Assembly: GCF_027925145.1 (NCBI RefSeq)
Contig: NZ_AP027130.1
Span: 434,001 to 498,000, forward strand
Reading direction: 5' to 3'
DNA length: 64,000 nucleotides
From: Thermodesulfomicrobium sp. WS
GTDB lineage: Bacteria > Desulfobacterota > Desulfovibrionia > Desulfovibrionales > Desulfomicrobiaceae
Made by a program: the position numbers and the translations under genes. The notes beneath the pieces were generated by a model. It saw only the letters and a program-made list of their open reading frames with translations. It ran no database searches and was not told the origin of the DNA. Shown piece after piece: positions 1-8,905 of this stretch (its first letter is position 1; the number at the start of each line of letters is the position of its first letter).

Positions 1-84
1 CGCATCCGCCAATCCCTGCGGCGTTTTTTCCGCAACGTCTTGGATCGCGACCCCATTGTCGTGCCCATCGTGGTGCGGGTGTAG
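1..84 (+). CDS. C-terminal end of a ribonuclease J-like protein (partial)
   Basis: Only the last 27 codons are present, in frame 1 from the window edge to TAG at 82-84. The peptide ends RFFRNVLDRDPIVVPIVVRV. That basic stretch followed by a hydrophobic P-I-V tail resembles the C-terminus of bacterial RNase J (metallo-beta-lactamase/beta-CASP RNase). This is recognition from a short tail only, so the product name is tentative. A strong hairpin follows within 30 bases. Confidence 0.45.
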   Translation, partial: RIRQSLRRFFRNVLDRDPIVVPIVVRV

Positions 85-113
85 GGGGCGTTGGGTTTTC
101 TCTCGAAGACGGC

Positions 114-148
114 GGCCCCCTCGAAATCACGCGCGATTCGAGGGGGCC
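114..148. terminator. Symmetrical hairpin between convergent genes
   Basis: The 12-bp arms GGCCCCCTCGAA (114-125) and TTCGAGGGGGCC (137-148) are perfect complements around an 11-base loop. The hairpin lies between the stop of the RNase J-like gene and the stop of the convergent TolC-family gene, so it can end transcription from both sides. The T-run is short (TTT), so efficiency is uncertain. Confidence 0.75.
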
Positions 149-173
149 TTTGCCGGCGGTCGCGTGGTAAGGG

Positions 174-1529
174 CTAGTCTTCCGCCACGGAAAAGGAAAA
201 GATCTCGTTGACGTTGAGCACGCCCACGGCTCGCAGCAGGGCAAACTGGGCCTGGAGGTATTCGGCCCGGGCGCGGGCGAGCGAGAGTTCGGCGTTGACC
301 ACGCGGGTTTGGGCGTCGAGCACGTCCGTGGCCGTGCCCTCCCCGGTCTTGAAGCGCACTTCCGCCATCTCGAAGGCCTCCTGGGCCGAGGCCATGGATG
401 CCTTGGCCACGTCCATGCGGCTGCGGGCATCCTGCATCTCCAGGAAAAACTGGGTGATCTCCGAGCGCGCCTGGGTGCGGGCCTCGTCGCGTTTGGCGCT
501 CAAGCGGTCCTTGTCATGGCGGGCCTGCTGGACTTCCTGATAGGTCTGGCCGCCGGCGAAGAGGTTCCATTGCACCTGCACCCCGCCGGAGACGTATTGG
601 CGGTTTACCTCTGCCTGGGGATAGTTGTCGTAGTCGATATTCTGGTCCGTGTAGCCGAGATTGAGACTGACCCGCGGCAAGGCGTCGGAGGCGGCGATAC
701 GCATGTCTTTGTCCGCCATCTCCACCATGGCCTCCAGGGCGCGGATATCCGGCCGCAGGGCGCTGGCGCGGGCGATGCATTCTTCGCGTGAATAGGGGAA
801 TTCTCCCACGAAGTCCGCCAGTTCGCCGGCAAAATGGGCGTTTTCTTCGGTGGAGCGGCCCAAGAGGCTTTGCAGCTTCACCGTGAAGACCCGCTCCTGG
901 TTGCGCGCCTTGGCCAGGTTTTGTTCTGCATCGGCCAGATCCACTTGCGCCTCCAGGACCGCCAGCCACGGCTTTTCCCCCACCTGGAAAAAGGCCTGGG
1001 CGGCCTGGAGATGGCCGCGGAGCCGTTCCACCGAAGTGGCGTAGGCCCGGGCCGTGGCCCGGTACCAGAGGATGTTGACGAAGGTCTGACGGATGTCGCT
1101 TGCCAGCTCCACTTGGGTTTGGCGCAGCAGGAGTTTTTGGCGGGTGCGCTCGAGCCGCGCCTTGGCCACTTGGTTCACCAACGCGCCGCCGTAAAAGAGC
1201 GGCTGGCGCAGATTGATGGTCCAGGTCGTGGTGTGTTGATTGAGGTAGTCGGCGTCGCGCTCCGAGGCTTCGCTGTCGTTGTGGATACGGTTGCGGACAT
1301 AGGTGGCGTCCACGCGCGGCAAAAGCGCGCCCCAGGCGGCCTTGAGCGCGGCCTCGGCGCGGGCCATGGCCGATTGGGCGGCTTGGATGCCCTGGTTGGC
1401 GCGCAGCCCTTCTTCCACCGCCTTTTCCATGGTGAGCGGCGCAGGGGTTTCCTCCGCCCTCAGGGGTGGGGCGGCCAGCAGCGCCACCATCAGGAGTACG
1501 CCGAAGAGATTAGTTTTCCCGCATGGCAT
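174..1529 (-). CDS. TolC family outer membrane channel of a type I secretion system
   Basis: This 451-aa outer membrane efflux protein would form the trimeric exit duct of the type I secretion machine encoded just upstream. A signal peptide is visible at residues 1-25 (hydrophobic LFGVLLMVALLAAPPLRA, then an acidic mature end). The rest alternates long Ala/Arg/Gln-rich helices with short beta segments in two related halves, as in OEP proteins. The ATG at 1529 is chosen because the longer upstream reading gives no plausible leader and would run deep into the HlyD gene; with this start the two genes overlap by 20 bases, suggesting translational coupling. The transported substrate is not encoded in the window. 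Confidence 0.88.
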   Translation of the reverse strand: MPCGKTNLFGVLLMVALLAAPPLRAEETPAPLTMEKAVEEGLRANQGIQAAQSAMARAEAALKAAWGALLPRVDATYVRNRIHNDSEASERDADYLNQHTTTWTINLRQPLFYGGALVNQVAKARLERTRQKLLLRQTQVELASDIRQTFVNILWYRATARAYATSVERLRGHLQAAQAFFQVGEKPWLAVLEAQVDLADAEQNLAKARNQERVFTVKLQSLLGRSTEENAHFAGELADFVGEFPYSREECIARASALRPDIRALEAMVEMADKDMRIAASDALPRVSLNLGYTDQNIDYDNYPQAEVNRQYVSGGVQVQWNLFAGGQTYQEVQQARHDKDRLSAKRDEARTQARSEITQFFLEMQDARSRMDVAKASMASAQEAFEMAEVRFKTGEGTATDVLDAQTRVVNAELSLARARAEYLQAQFALLRAVGVLNVNEIFSFSVAED

Positions 1530-2829
1530 GACGCAGATTCTCCAGGAGTGGATCGATGAAATAGGCAAGGACCGTGCGTTCCTTGGTGGTGAGGAAGGCG
1601 GCCACGGGCATGCCCGGGGAGAGGTAGAGGTTGTGCTTGTCGAGCTCTGCCCGATCCACCTCCACGTGCACCACGTAGGTGGGCATGTCGCCATGCGGGG
1701 TGCGGGAGAGCACCCGGTCGGCGGACACGTAGACCACCTTGCCTGGGATCATGGGCGTGGTGCGGGATTTGAAGGCCACGAGCTGCACCTCGGCAGGCTG
1801 GCCGACATAGACGTGGGTGATGTCCTGGGTGGGGATTTTGCAGTCGAGGATCAAGGGTTCGTTTTCCGGCACGATCTCCATGAGGGTCTCTCCAGGCCGG
1901 ATCACCCCTTCCACGGAGTGCACCGCCAGGTTGACCACGGTGCCGTCGATGGGCGCGGTGATGTCCAGGCGGGCCAGGGCGTCTTCCAAGGGCCGCAGGC
2001 GTTCGCGCAGCTCGAGGATGCGGGCTTTGGTGTCGGTGAGTTGGGCCGTGGCTTGCTGCACGAATTCGTCTTTTATGGAATTGATGCGCAGCGTCAGCTC
2101 CGCGGATTTTTCCCGCAACTGACCTAAAGTGCTCAGGATTTCTCCGCGCCTGCCTTGGTGGGAGGCGAGCATGCGCTCCAGCTCCAGAATGCGGGATTTT
2201 TCGATGTAGCGGCCTTCCAAGAGCGTCCGTTTGCCCCGCAGTTCTTCTTCCAGGGAGCGGATGATGGCTTCCGTGGAACGGAGTTGCTCATTGTATCCCT
2301 GGATTTGTTCGTTGATTTGCTCGATCTGCGCCTTGATCAGGGCGATTTGGCTCTCCAGGGTGGTGCGCCGGGTCTGGAAGAGCTTGTCTTCGGCCGTAAG
2401 GATGGCGGTCACGTTGGGCTCCGCGTTGCGGCGGGTGAGTTCTTCGGGCCAATGGACCTGCTTGGCCAGGGCGCGTTCGGCCTCCAGCCGCGCTTCCGCC
2501 GCCAGGTGCACATCGAGCTGGCCGCGCAACAGGTCCACCGAGGATCGGGTCTGTTCCCCCTGCAGGCGGATGAGTACGTCGCCTTTGTGCACGCGGCTGC
2601 CATCCTGCACGAGGATCTCTTTGACGATCCCGCCCTCCAGGTGCTGGACGGCCTTGCGGTTGGTGCTCGCACGCACCTCGCCCGAGGCGATGACCGCGCC
2701 GGCCAGTTTGAACACCGCGGCCCAGGTGCCGAGCACGCCGAAGAAGAGGAAGATGACGACCAGTCCCGCAGTGATGATGGTCCGCGGGTTGTCTGGGGTG
2801 AGGAGGTCGTTCTTTTTTTTGGAAGTCAT
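1510..2829 (-). CDS. HlyD family type I secretion periplasmic adaptor
   Basis: A 439-aa membrane fusion protein linking the inner-membrane ABC exporter to the TolC-like channel. There is a short Lys-rich cytoplasmic tail, one membrane segment at about residues 18-40, then a lipoyl/barrel-sandwich half (AVQHLEGGIVKEI, about 60-80). A long coiled coil rich in Glu/Gln/Arg spans about 130-290, followed by the second lipoyl half (LDITAPIDGTVV) and a C-terminal beta domain. Length and order match PrtE/HlyD-type adaptors. It starts 9 bases after the stop of the ABC gene and overlaps the TolC gene, giving the order ABC-HlyD-TolC. Confidence 0.92.
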   Translation of the reverse strand: MTSKKKNDLLTPDNPRTIITAGLVVIFLFFGVLGTWAAVFKLAGAVIASGEVRASTNRKAVQHLEGGIVKEILVQDGSRVHKGDVLIRLQGEQTRSSVDLLRGQLDVHLAAEARLEAERALAKQVHWPEELTRRNAEPNVTAILTAEDKLFQTRRTTLESQIALIKAQIEQINEQIQGYNEQLRSTEAIIRSLEEELRGKRTLLEGRYIEKSRILELERMLASHQGRRGEILSTLGQLREKSAELTLRINSIKDEFVQQATAQLTDTKARILELRERLRPLEDALARLDITAPIDGTVVNLAVHSVEGVIRPGETLMEIVPENEPLILDCKIPTQDITHVYVGQPAEVQLVAFKSRTTPMIPGKVVYVSADRVLSRTPHGDMPTYVVHVEVDRAELDKHNLYLSPGMPVAAFLTTKERTVLAYFIDPLLENLRHAMREN

Positions 2830-2838
2830 GAGGCGCTC

Positions 2839-4509
2839 CTATTGCACGCGCTGCACGCGCACCATGTTGGCCTCGGCCAGTTTCTGGAACACGGCATCCC
2901 GCGGGCCGAAGATCAAGAGTTGTCCGTCGCGCAGGAAAAGCACCTTATCCACGTTGGCCAGGAGACTTGCCTTGTGGGTGATGAGGATCACGGTGCTCCC
3001 CTGCTCCTTGAGCTGGGCGAGGGCCCGCAGCAATGCCTGTTCGCCTTCTTCGTCCAGGCTGGCATTGGGTTCGTCGAGGATGATGAACTTGGGATTGCCA
3101 TACATGGCGCGGGCAAGGCCGATGCGTTGGCGTTGGCCTCCCGAGAGGGTCACGCCGCCGGGGCCGATGGGGGTGTCATAGCCTTTGGGCATGCGCAGCA
3201 CCATCTCGTGGATGCCGGCCTTTTGGGCTGCGGCGATGATCTTGTCCGGGTCCTTGGGCCCGAGGCGGGCGATATTGTCGGCAATGGTCCCGGCAAAGAG
3301 TTCCACGTCCTGGGGAAGGTAACCCAGGTGGGGGCCGAGGCGTTCGGCGTCCCAGCTGGCGATATCCGCGCCGTCCAGCCGCACCTTGCCCAAAGAGGGC
3401 GGCCAAATGCCGAGGAGCACCTTGGCCAAGGTGGATTTGCCGGCCGCGCTGGGGCCGATGAGCCCCATGGATTCTCCAGGGGCCAAGGCAAAGCTGACGT
3501 TATGGAGCAGCGTGCGGCCCCCTACGGCCAGGGAGACGGCTTCGGCCCGCACTTCGCCTTTGGGTTCCGGCAGCTCCATGCGCTCGGGCTCCGGCGGGGC
3601 GGAGAAGAGCTTGTCCAGGCGGTGGTAGGCATCTCGGGCCTCGATGAAGTTTTTGAGGGAGCTGATGAGGATGTCGAGCGGCCCCAAGCCCTTGCCCATG
3701 AGGATGGAGGAGGCGAACATCACCCCGGCAGTGGCCTGATTGGTGATGGCAAGATAGGCGCCCAGGCCGTACATGGCCATTTGGATGGATTGGCGCAGCA
3801 TCTTGACGAGGGTTTGCAGCAATCCGGCGCGTTTGCTCGCCCGGGTTTGCAGGGCCACCACCAGGCGGTTCATTTTGTGCCATTGCTCGGCCACGCCAGG
3901 GAGCATGCCCATGGACTGGATGGCATGGGAGTTTTGCACCGCCGTGCCGATGAGACGCTGGGCGGCGTTGGCGATGGAATTGGCCTGTTCGATGGGCTTA
4001 CGGCTCACTTTGTCCGAGAGGATGCTCAGCACGATGGACACCGCGGCCACACTCAGGCCCACCCAGCCGAGGAGGGGATGGAGCACGAACACCAAGGCGA
4101 GGTAGATGGGCGACCAGGGCATGTCGAAGATGGCGAAGATGCTCGTGCCCGTGAGGAAGTTGCGGATGGTGTTCACATCGCGCAGCCCCACGGCATATTG
4201 GTCGCTTCCCGGGGCCGCGGCTTGCTTGATCATGGTGCGCAGCACATCCGGGCTCAAGGTGTCGTCGATGGCGATACTCGCCCGCACCAAGAGGCGTGAA
4301 CGGATGAACTCCAGCGCGCCTTGGGTGATGAGGGCCAGTACCGCGGCAATGGATACTGCCACCAAGGTCGGCACGCTGCGGCTTTGGAGCACGTGGTCGA
4401 AAAGCGAGAGCATGTACAGGGGAAAGGTGAGGGCAAGGAGATTCAAGAAGAAACTGAAGATGGCCCCAAAGATGAAATACTGGCGCCACAAGGCAAGGAA
4501 CCGTTTCAT
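2839..4509 (-). CDS. Type I secretion system permease/ATPase (PrtD-like ABC exporter)
   Basis: A 556-aa ABC half-transporter that would bind and export a protein with a C-terminal uncleaved signal. The N-terminal 300 residues hold the six-helix membrane domain. The ATPase domain has Walker A GPSAAGKST (about 352-360), signature LSGGQRQR (about 453) and Walker B FIILDEP (about 473), followed by a switch His in ILITHK. There is no N-terminal C39 peptidase or peptidase-like domain, which puts it with the PrtD/AprD group rather than HlyB. It lies 114 bases downstream of murB on the same strand and heads the three-gene exporter operon. Confidence 0.93.
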   Translation of the reverse strand: MKRFLALWRQYFIFGAIFSFFLNLLALTFPLYMLSLFDHVLQSRSVPTLVAVSIAAVLALITQGALEFIRSRLLVRASIAIDDTLSPDVLRTMIKQAAAPGSDQYAVGLRDVNTIRNFLTGTSIFAIFDMPWSPIYLALVFVLHPLLGWVGLSVAAVSIVLSILSDKVSRKPIEQANSIANAAQRLIGTAVQNSHAIQSMGMLPGVAEQWHKMNRLVVALQTRASKRAGLLQTLVKMLRQSIQMAMYGLGAYLAITNQATAGVMFASSILMGKGLGPLDILISSLKNFIEARDAYHRLDKLFSAPPEPERMELPEPKGEVRAEAVSLAVGGRTLLHNVSFALAPGESMGLIGPSAAGKSTLAKVLLGIWPPSLGKVRLDGADIASWDAERLGPHLGYLPQDVELFAGTIADNIARLGPKDPDKIIAAAQKAGIHEMVLRMPKGYDTPIGPGGVTLSGGQRQRIGLARAMYGNPKFIILDEPNASLDEEGEQALLRALAQLKEQGSTVILITHKASLLANVDKVLFLRDGQLLIFGPRDAVFQKLAEANMVRVQRVQ

Positions 4510-4623
4510 ACGCAGTTTTCCTGGTTACGGGGGATGCGCGGCTTTCCGCCACAAGAAAAGTCCGCTGTCCGAATAGTGCCGGCGGGCTTGGGTGTAAACC
4601 CCGGCAGGGGCGATTGGTGGAAA

Positions 4624-5490
4624 TTAAAAAAGCTGGCTCTCGGTGCAGAGTCGCTGTTCGAGCTCCAGGTGCACGCCAAAGCGCTCGGCGACAGTGGTGC
4701 GGCAGATCTCCATGAGGGCGAGGACGTCGGCGCAACTGGCGCCACCGATATTGACAATGAATCCCGCGTGCTTGGGCGAGACTTGCGCGCCACCCACCCG
4801 CGCCCCTTTGAGGCCGGCAGCGTCCACCAGGCGCGAGGCAAAGTCTCCGGGCGGGCGTTTGAAGACACTGCCGGCGGAGGGAAATTCCAGAGGCTGGCTG
4901 TGCTTGCGGCGGGTAAGGATCTGACGGCGCTGGCCCTGGAGCGTGGCGGGATCGCCCGGCACCAGGCGCCAGCGCGCCGCCAGCACGATGGCGCCTGCAA
5001 GTCCGCTCGCGGCGCGGTAGCCAAAGCCACAGGCGGCGCGTGGCATGGTGCGTACGGCGCCGTCTGGGGTGAGCACGGTGACGGATTCCAGGCAGTCGCT
5101 CACTTCCGCGCCGTAGGCCCCGGCATTCATGACCACGGCCCCGCCGACGCTGCCGGGGATCCCCGAGAGTTTTTCCAGGCCGCCAAGCCCGCGGCGCACC
5201 GTGGCCGCTACCAACCGGTCCAGCCATACCCCGGCTTCGGCCACCACCTCCGTGCCGCGGACCTCCCAGCGCTGCAATCCCCGGGTGGAAAGCAGGGGGA
5301 AGGGCAGGTGAGCGTCGCCAAAAAGGGTATTGGCCCCGCCGCCCAGCACCCAAAAGGGCCGGCCCTCCCGGCGCAAGCGGGAGGCGGTTTCCACGAACTC
5401 GTCGATGGTCTCGGGCTCGAACACTTCGGCGGTGCCGCCGATGCGGTAGGTACACAGGCACTTGAGATTGGCTGCGGAAAAATGGCGCAT
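4624..5490 (-). CDS. murB: UDP-N-acetylenolpyruvoylglucosamine reductase
   Basis: FAD-dependent reduction of UDP-GlcNAc-enolpyruvate to UDP-MurNAc in peptidoglycan synthesis. The FAD site shows YRIGG near the N-terminus, VLGGGANTLFGD and GLEKLSGIPGSVGGAVVMNAGAYG. The proton-donating Ser lies in SAGSVFKRP at about residue 205, and the ending GGAQVSPKHAGFIVN is typical of the short type II form. The ATG at 5490 gives 288 aa and leaves 130 bases before the divergent Rrf2 gene; an ATG at 5580 would add 30 weakly conserved residues and cannot be excluded. The gene lies at the edge of the usual cell-wall clusters and is not accompanied by other mur genes here. Confidence 0.92.
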   Translation of the reverse strand: MRHFSAANLKCLCTYRIGGTAEVFEPETIDEFVETASRLRREGRPFWVLGGGANTLFGDAHLPFPLLSTRGLQRWEVRGTEVVAEAGVWLDRLVAATVRRGLGGLEKLSGIPGSVGGAVVMNAGAYGAEVSDCLESVTVLTPDGAVRTMPRAACGFGYRAASGLAGAIVLAARWRLVPGDPATLQGQRRQILTRRKHSQPLEFPSAGSVFKRPPGDFASRLVDAAGLKGARVGGAQVSPKHAGFIVNIGGASCADVLALMEICRTTVAERFGVHLELEQRLCTESQLF

Positions 5491-5620
5491 GCCGCTGTGT
5501 AGTGCGGATGGGGTAGAGGAGGCAAGCAGCGGGGGGCACGGCCGCGGGAAGAGTCTGGGAGCGCGTCGTTGCGTCTCCATTGGCCCTTGCCGGGAGCACG
5601 GATTTTTGCCAAGAGAAGGC

Positions 5621-6082
5621 ATGCGTATTTCTGCCCGTACTCGGTATGCCACTCGGATTTTGCTGGATTTAGCGGAACATGCCGTCAATGCGCCTTCTCC
5701 GGTGTCGGATGTGGCGGATCGCACGGGGATCAGTCCCCAATTCATTGAACAGATTATGAAGGCGTTGCGCCGCTGCGGCTTGGTGGTGAGCCGGCGCGGG
5801 GTGGCGGGCGGCTACGCCTTGGCGGCGGATCCGGCATCCATCTCCCTCGGGACCATCGTGCGCTGCACGGAAGAATTCCAGGACCTCGCCCCGTGCGTGG
5901 ACGAATCCGAGCGCTGCCACCGCGCTCAAGGCTGCCGGACGCGGCAGGCGTGGCAGCGGGTCTCTCAGGTGCTTTTTGCGGAACTGGACGCCATCTCGCT
6001 CCAGGAATTGCTCTCGGGGGAGGTGCAGCGATGCGCTGGGGCCACAGGTCCTCTGGATGGCGACGGCGAGGAAACTGCATGA
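5621..6082 (+). CDS. Rrf2 family transcriptional regulator with a Cys cluster
   Basis: A 153-aa regulator with the Rrf2 winged helix: an N-terminal MRISARTRYATRILLDLA segment, the recognition region ISPQFIEQIMKALRRCGLV, and the wing SRRGVAGGYALA. A Cys triad with C-x6-C-x5-C spacing (APCVDESERCHRAQGC) sits where IscR/NsrR-type members bind an Fe-S cluster, so redox, Fe-S or NO sensing is likely; the signal cannot be told from sequence. It is divergent from murB and overlaps the argJ frame at its stop, so it leads the following operon. The ATG at 5621 follows AGAAGG closely. Confidence 0.85.
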   Translation: MRISARTRYATRILLDLAEHAVNAPSPVSDVADRTGISPQFIEQIMKALRRCGLVVSRRGVAGGYALAADPASISLGTIVRCTEEFQDLAPCVDESERCHRAQGCRTRQAWQRVSQVLFAELDAISLQELLSGEVQRCAGATGPLDGDGEETA

Positions 6083-6102
6083 ATTCTGATGGAGGAGACG
6101 TG

Positions 6103-7281
6103 GTGACCGAACTTCCTCAGGGATTTCGGCTGGGGGCTGCGGCGTGCGGCTTCCGGCGACCGGATCGTTTGGATCTTGCGGTAGTCGTGGCGGACGCCCC
6201 GGCGGTTGCCGCAGGGGTCTTTACCACCAATCGGTTTCAGGCCGCCCCGGTGTGTATCGCCCGGGAACACCTGGCGGCCAATCCCCAGGGCATCCGGGCC
6301 ATCCTCGTCAATTCGGGACAGGCCAATGCCTGCACGGGTGAAGAGGGCTTGCGCCGCTGCCGCGCCACCCTGGACCTTTTGGCCGCTGCCGGCATCGCCC
6401 CCCACGAGGTCTTGCCCGCCTCCACGGGGGTCATCGGCGAGCAGCTGCCGCTGGAGCGTTGGCCCGCCGGGGTGGCCATGGCCTTGGAGCGTCTTGGCCA
6501 GGTGCCCTTGGTGGACGCTGCCCGGGCCATCATGACCACGGATACCTTTCCCAAGGTGGCCACGGCCGGGATCACCGTGGAGGGCCGCAGCATCCGCCTG
6601 GCGGGCATGGCCAAGGGCGCGGGGATGATCTGCCCGCAAATGGCCACCATGCTGGGGTTCATCCTCTGTGACGCTCAAGTGGAGCCCGCCTGGTGGCAGG
6701 CTGCCCTGCGCCGGGCGGTGGACGCGAGTTTCAACGCCATCACCGTGGATGGCGATACGAGCACCAATGACTGTGTGCTGGCCTTGGCGAGCGGCGCCAG
6801 CGGCCCGCTGTCGGAGCGCGCCTTGCCGGAACTCGAGGCCGCTTTGCTGGACGTATGCCAGGAGCTGGCCTTCCAGATCGTGCAGGACGCCGAAGGCGGC
6901 ACCAAGGTGCTGCGCATCCGGGTCTTTGGGGCGGCAGACCCCGCGGACGCCCAGCGTGTCGCCCGGGCGGTGGGGAATTCCCCTTTGGTGAAGACCGCCC
7001 TCTACGGCCGTGACCCCAATTGGGGGCGCATCGTGGCTGCGGTGGGCCGCAGCGGCGCCCAATTTGAGGCCCACCGCGTGCGCGTGGACTTGGCGGGACA
7101 CACCGTCTTTGCCGCAGGGCTGCCGGTGCCTGCGGATTGGGATGGGCTTTTGGCTTCGGCCCTGCGGCGCGACGAGGTGACTATCGACATCCATTTGGGG
7201 GCAGGGGAGGCCGGTTGCGAGCTTTTGGCCTCTGACCTGACCGAGGAGTATATTCGGATCAATGCGCGCTACCGAACCTGA
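6103..7281 (+). CDS. argJ: Bifunctional ornithine acetyltransferase/N-acetylglutamate synthase
   Basis: Catalyses the cyclic acetyl transfer of arginine synthesis (N-acetylornithine plus glutamate). The autoprocessing site with its nucleophilic Thr is visible in GAGMICPQMATMLGF, together with ILVNSGQANACTG near the N-terminus and the C-terminal NPLVKTA-like NSPLVKTALYGRDPNWGR. About 392 aa, normal for the family. A GTG at 6103 is preferred because GGAGGAG (6091-6097) lies 5 bases before it; an upstream ATG at 6079 overlaps the Rrf2 stop but has no such site. Coding overlap with the following HD gene is 20 bases. Confidence 0.93.
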   Translation: MTELPQGFRLGAAACGFRRPDRLDLAVVVADAPAVAAGVFTTNRFQAAPVCIAREHLAANPQGIRAILVNSGQANACTGEEGLRRCRATLDLLAAAGIAPHEVLPASTGVIGEQLPLERWPAGVAMALERLGQVPLVDAARAIMTTDTFPKVATAGITVEGRSIRLAGMAKGAGMICPQMATMLGFILCDAQVEPAWWQAALRRAVDASFNAITVDGDTSTNDCVLALASGASGPLSERALPELEAALLDVCQELAFQIVQDAEGGTKVLRIRVFGAADPADAQRVARAVGNSPLVKTALYGRDPNWGRIVAAVGRSGAQFEAHRVRVDLAGHTVFAAGLPVPADWDGLLASALRRDEVTIDIHLGAGEAGCELLASDLTEEYIRINARYRT

Positions 7282-7885
7282 AGCCACGGGCCGGGTGGTT
7301 TCCTCCTGGGACCGTTTGGCGGATTTCATCTTCGAGCTGGGCATGCTGCGCAAGACGCCGCGCACCGGCTATCAGTTTTTGGGCTCCGGCGCGGAGAACG
7401 TGGCGGAGCACTCCTTCCGCACCGCCATGATCGGCATGCTCCTTGCCCGGCAGGCGGGCGCGGACGTGGGCCGCACGGTGCTGCTTTGCCTGTTCCACGA
7501 CGTGCACGAGGCGCGGGTGGGGGATTTCAACTACGTCAACCGTCTCTACAACACCACGGATGCCGAAGCCGCCTTGCGGGACGCCCTTGCCGGCACCGGG
7601 CTGGAGGCGGAAGGCCTCGGCCTGTGGCGGGAACTGGACGCCGCCGTCACCCTCGAGGCGCGTCTGGCCCACGATGCGGACCAGCTCGATTTCATCGCCA
7701 ATCTCAAAGAGGAGCAGGACCGGGGCAACCCCTACGCGGAGAAGTGGCTCTCCCACGCCATCCCCCGGCTGCGCACCGAAGTGGGCCGGGCCATGGCGCA
7801 GGCCATTGTGGCCGCGGATCACACCCGCTGGTGGTTTGCCGGTCCGGACGCCTCCTGGTGGCGCCGGGGCAATGGCCGGCACTAG
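7262..7885 (+). CDS. HD domain phosphohydrolase (YfbR/HDDC2-like)
   Basis: A 207-aa metal-dependent HD-fold hydrolase. Metal ligands are visible as the His in NVAEHSFRTA (about 50), the HD pair in CLFHDVHEAR (about 79-80) and the Asp in HDADQLDF (about 139). Full-length homologues of this shape are 5'-deoxynucleotidases acting on dNMPs, but the substrate of this one is not shown by sequence. It starts inside the end of argJ and overlaps the next gene by 14 bases, so it belongs to the five-gene plus-strand operon. Confidence 0.82.
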   Translation: MRATEPEATGRVVSSWDRLADFIFELGMLRKTPRTGYQFLGSGAENVAEHSFRTAMIGMLLARQAGADVGRTVLLCLFHDVHEARVGDFNYVNRLYNTTDAEAALRDALAGTGLEAEGLGLWRELDAAVTLEARLAHDADQLDFIANLKEEQDRGNPYAEKWLSHAIPRLRTEVGRAMAQAIVAADHTRWWFAGPDASWWRRGNGRH

Positions 7886-8390
7886 GCGGCTTTGGGGCCT
7901 GTGTGGCCTGTTGTCCGTGCTGGTGCATCTTGCGCCGTTGGTGCCCCAGGCCGCGGCCCTATGGCAGGGGGATGTCCCGAACGTCGCGCTCTCGCGTTCG
8001 TCTTGGCGGGAGGCCTTGGCCGGGGCGGCTCGTTCCCGCCGGCGCGTGGTGCTCTCGGACGTGATCTTGGTGGCGCCATCGGTGCATCTCTTGCGGGTGG
8101 CCACCAGTCGTCCGGAAGTGCAAACCGAGCGGCTGCGCGCCATCCAGCGGGCCATTCGCCTTGCCTGGGACGATGCCGAGGTCTCGGTCCCTGGGCGCGC
8201 CTTGGTGAGTCTGCGCGTGGGCGAAGATGGCCGTATCCACGAATATGTGATCCAGCGCCTGGCAGGCGACGAAAGTTTTGAGCGGTTTGTGGTGGCGTTT
8301 GTGCGCACTCTGCTCCACGCCTCGGCCGCCGCAACCCCTGGGGCGCCGCTCTGGGTGGAATGTGAATTCGTGGTGGAGCCGCCACGATAA
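7872..8390 (+). CDS. Exported TonB C-terminal-like protein
   Basis: A 172-aa protein with a hydrophobic N-terminal segment (LWGLCGLLSVLVHLAPLVP, a signal anchor). The C-terminal 75 residues resemble a TonB C-terminal domain: VSLRVGEDGRIHEYVIQRLAGDESFERFVVAFVRTL. It lacks the long Pro-rich spacer of true TonB and no ExbB/ExbD genes lie nearby, so energy transduction to an outer-membrane receptor is doubtful; a periplasmic domain of TonB/TolA fold is the safer reading. It overlaps the HD gene by 14 bases. Confidence 0.6.
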   Translation: MAGTRRLWGLCGLLSVLVHLAPLVPQAAALWQGDVPNVALSRSSWREALAGAARSRRRVVLSDVILVAPSVHLLRVATSRPEVQTERLRAIQRAIRLAWDDAEVSVPGRALVSLRVGEDGRIHEYVIQRLAGDESFERFVVAFVRTLLHASAAATPGAPLWVECEFVVEPPR

Positions 8391-8401
8391 GGAGCGCGTC
8401 C

Positions 8402-8890
8402 ATGCGTATCGCAGTGCTGTCGGACACCCATCTGATGGAGCCGGATGCCGCGCTGCTTACGGTATTCCGCCGCTATCTGGAGCCTGCGGACATGGTGCTC
8501 CATTTGGGCGACGCCGTGGGCGAGGCCGTGTGGGCCATGCTGAACGCCCATCCCTGCTTTGCGGCCGTGGCTGGCAATTGTGATCATCCGGCGCTGCAGG
8601 CGAGTCTGCCGCGCCTGCGGCGGGTGGAGGCCGCGGGATGGGTGCTGGGCATGGCCCACGGCTGGGGGCCGCGCTCCCAAGTAGGCGCGACCGTAGCCGC
8701 GCAATTTCCCGACGCCGCCATCGTCCTCTATGGGCACACCCACAAGCGCCATTGGGAGCGCCTGCCCGATGGCCGCTGGCTCCTCAACCCGGGGTCGCTC
8801 CTGTGGCCACGGGACGACGGCCCGGGCGGGCTCGCCATCGTCCATCTCGGCGCGGGAGATCCGCAGGTGCAGTGGGTGGATGTGCGCTGA
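8402..8890 (+). CDS. YfcE/MJ0936 family metallophosphoesterase
   Basis: A 162-aa calcineurin-like phosphodiesterase. All dimetal motifs are present in order: SDTH (residues 8-11), HLGDAVG, AGNCD, MAHG and YGHTHKRH. Family members hydrolyse small phosphodiesters with Mn; the physiological substrate is usually unknown and remains so here. AAGGAG lies 5 bases before the ATG. It is the last gene of the operon and is followed at once by a bidirectional hairpin terminator. Confidence 0.88.
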   Translation: MRIAVLSDTHLMEPDAALLTVFRRYLEPADMVLHLGDAVGEAVWAMLNAHPCFAAVAGNCDHPALQASLPRLRRVEAAGWVLGMAHGWGPRSQVGATVAAQFPDAAIVLYGHTHKRHWERLPDGRWLLNPGSLLWPRDDGPGGLAIVHLGAGDPQVQWVDVR

Positions 8891-8905
8891 ACTCGTTGGA
8901 TGAAA

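Noticed and set aside
2155-4299. 714-aa plus-strand frame opposite the secretion genes
   Set aside because: Low-complexity Gly/His/Gln composition, no motif, fully antisense to intact HlyD and ABC genes.
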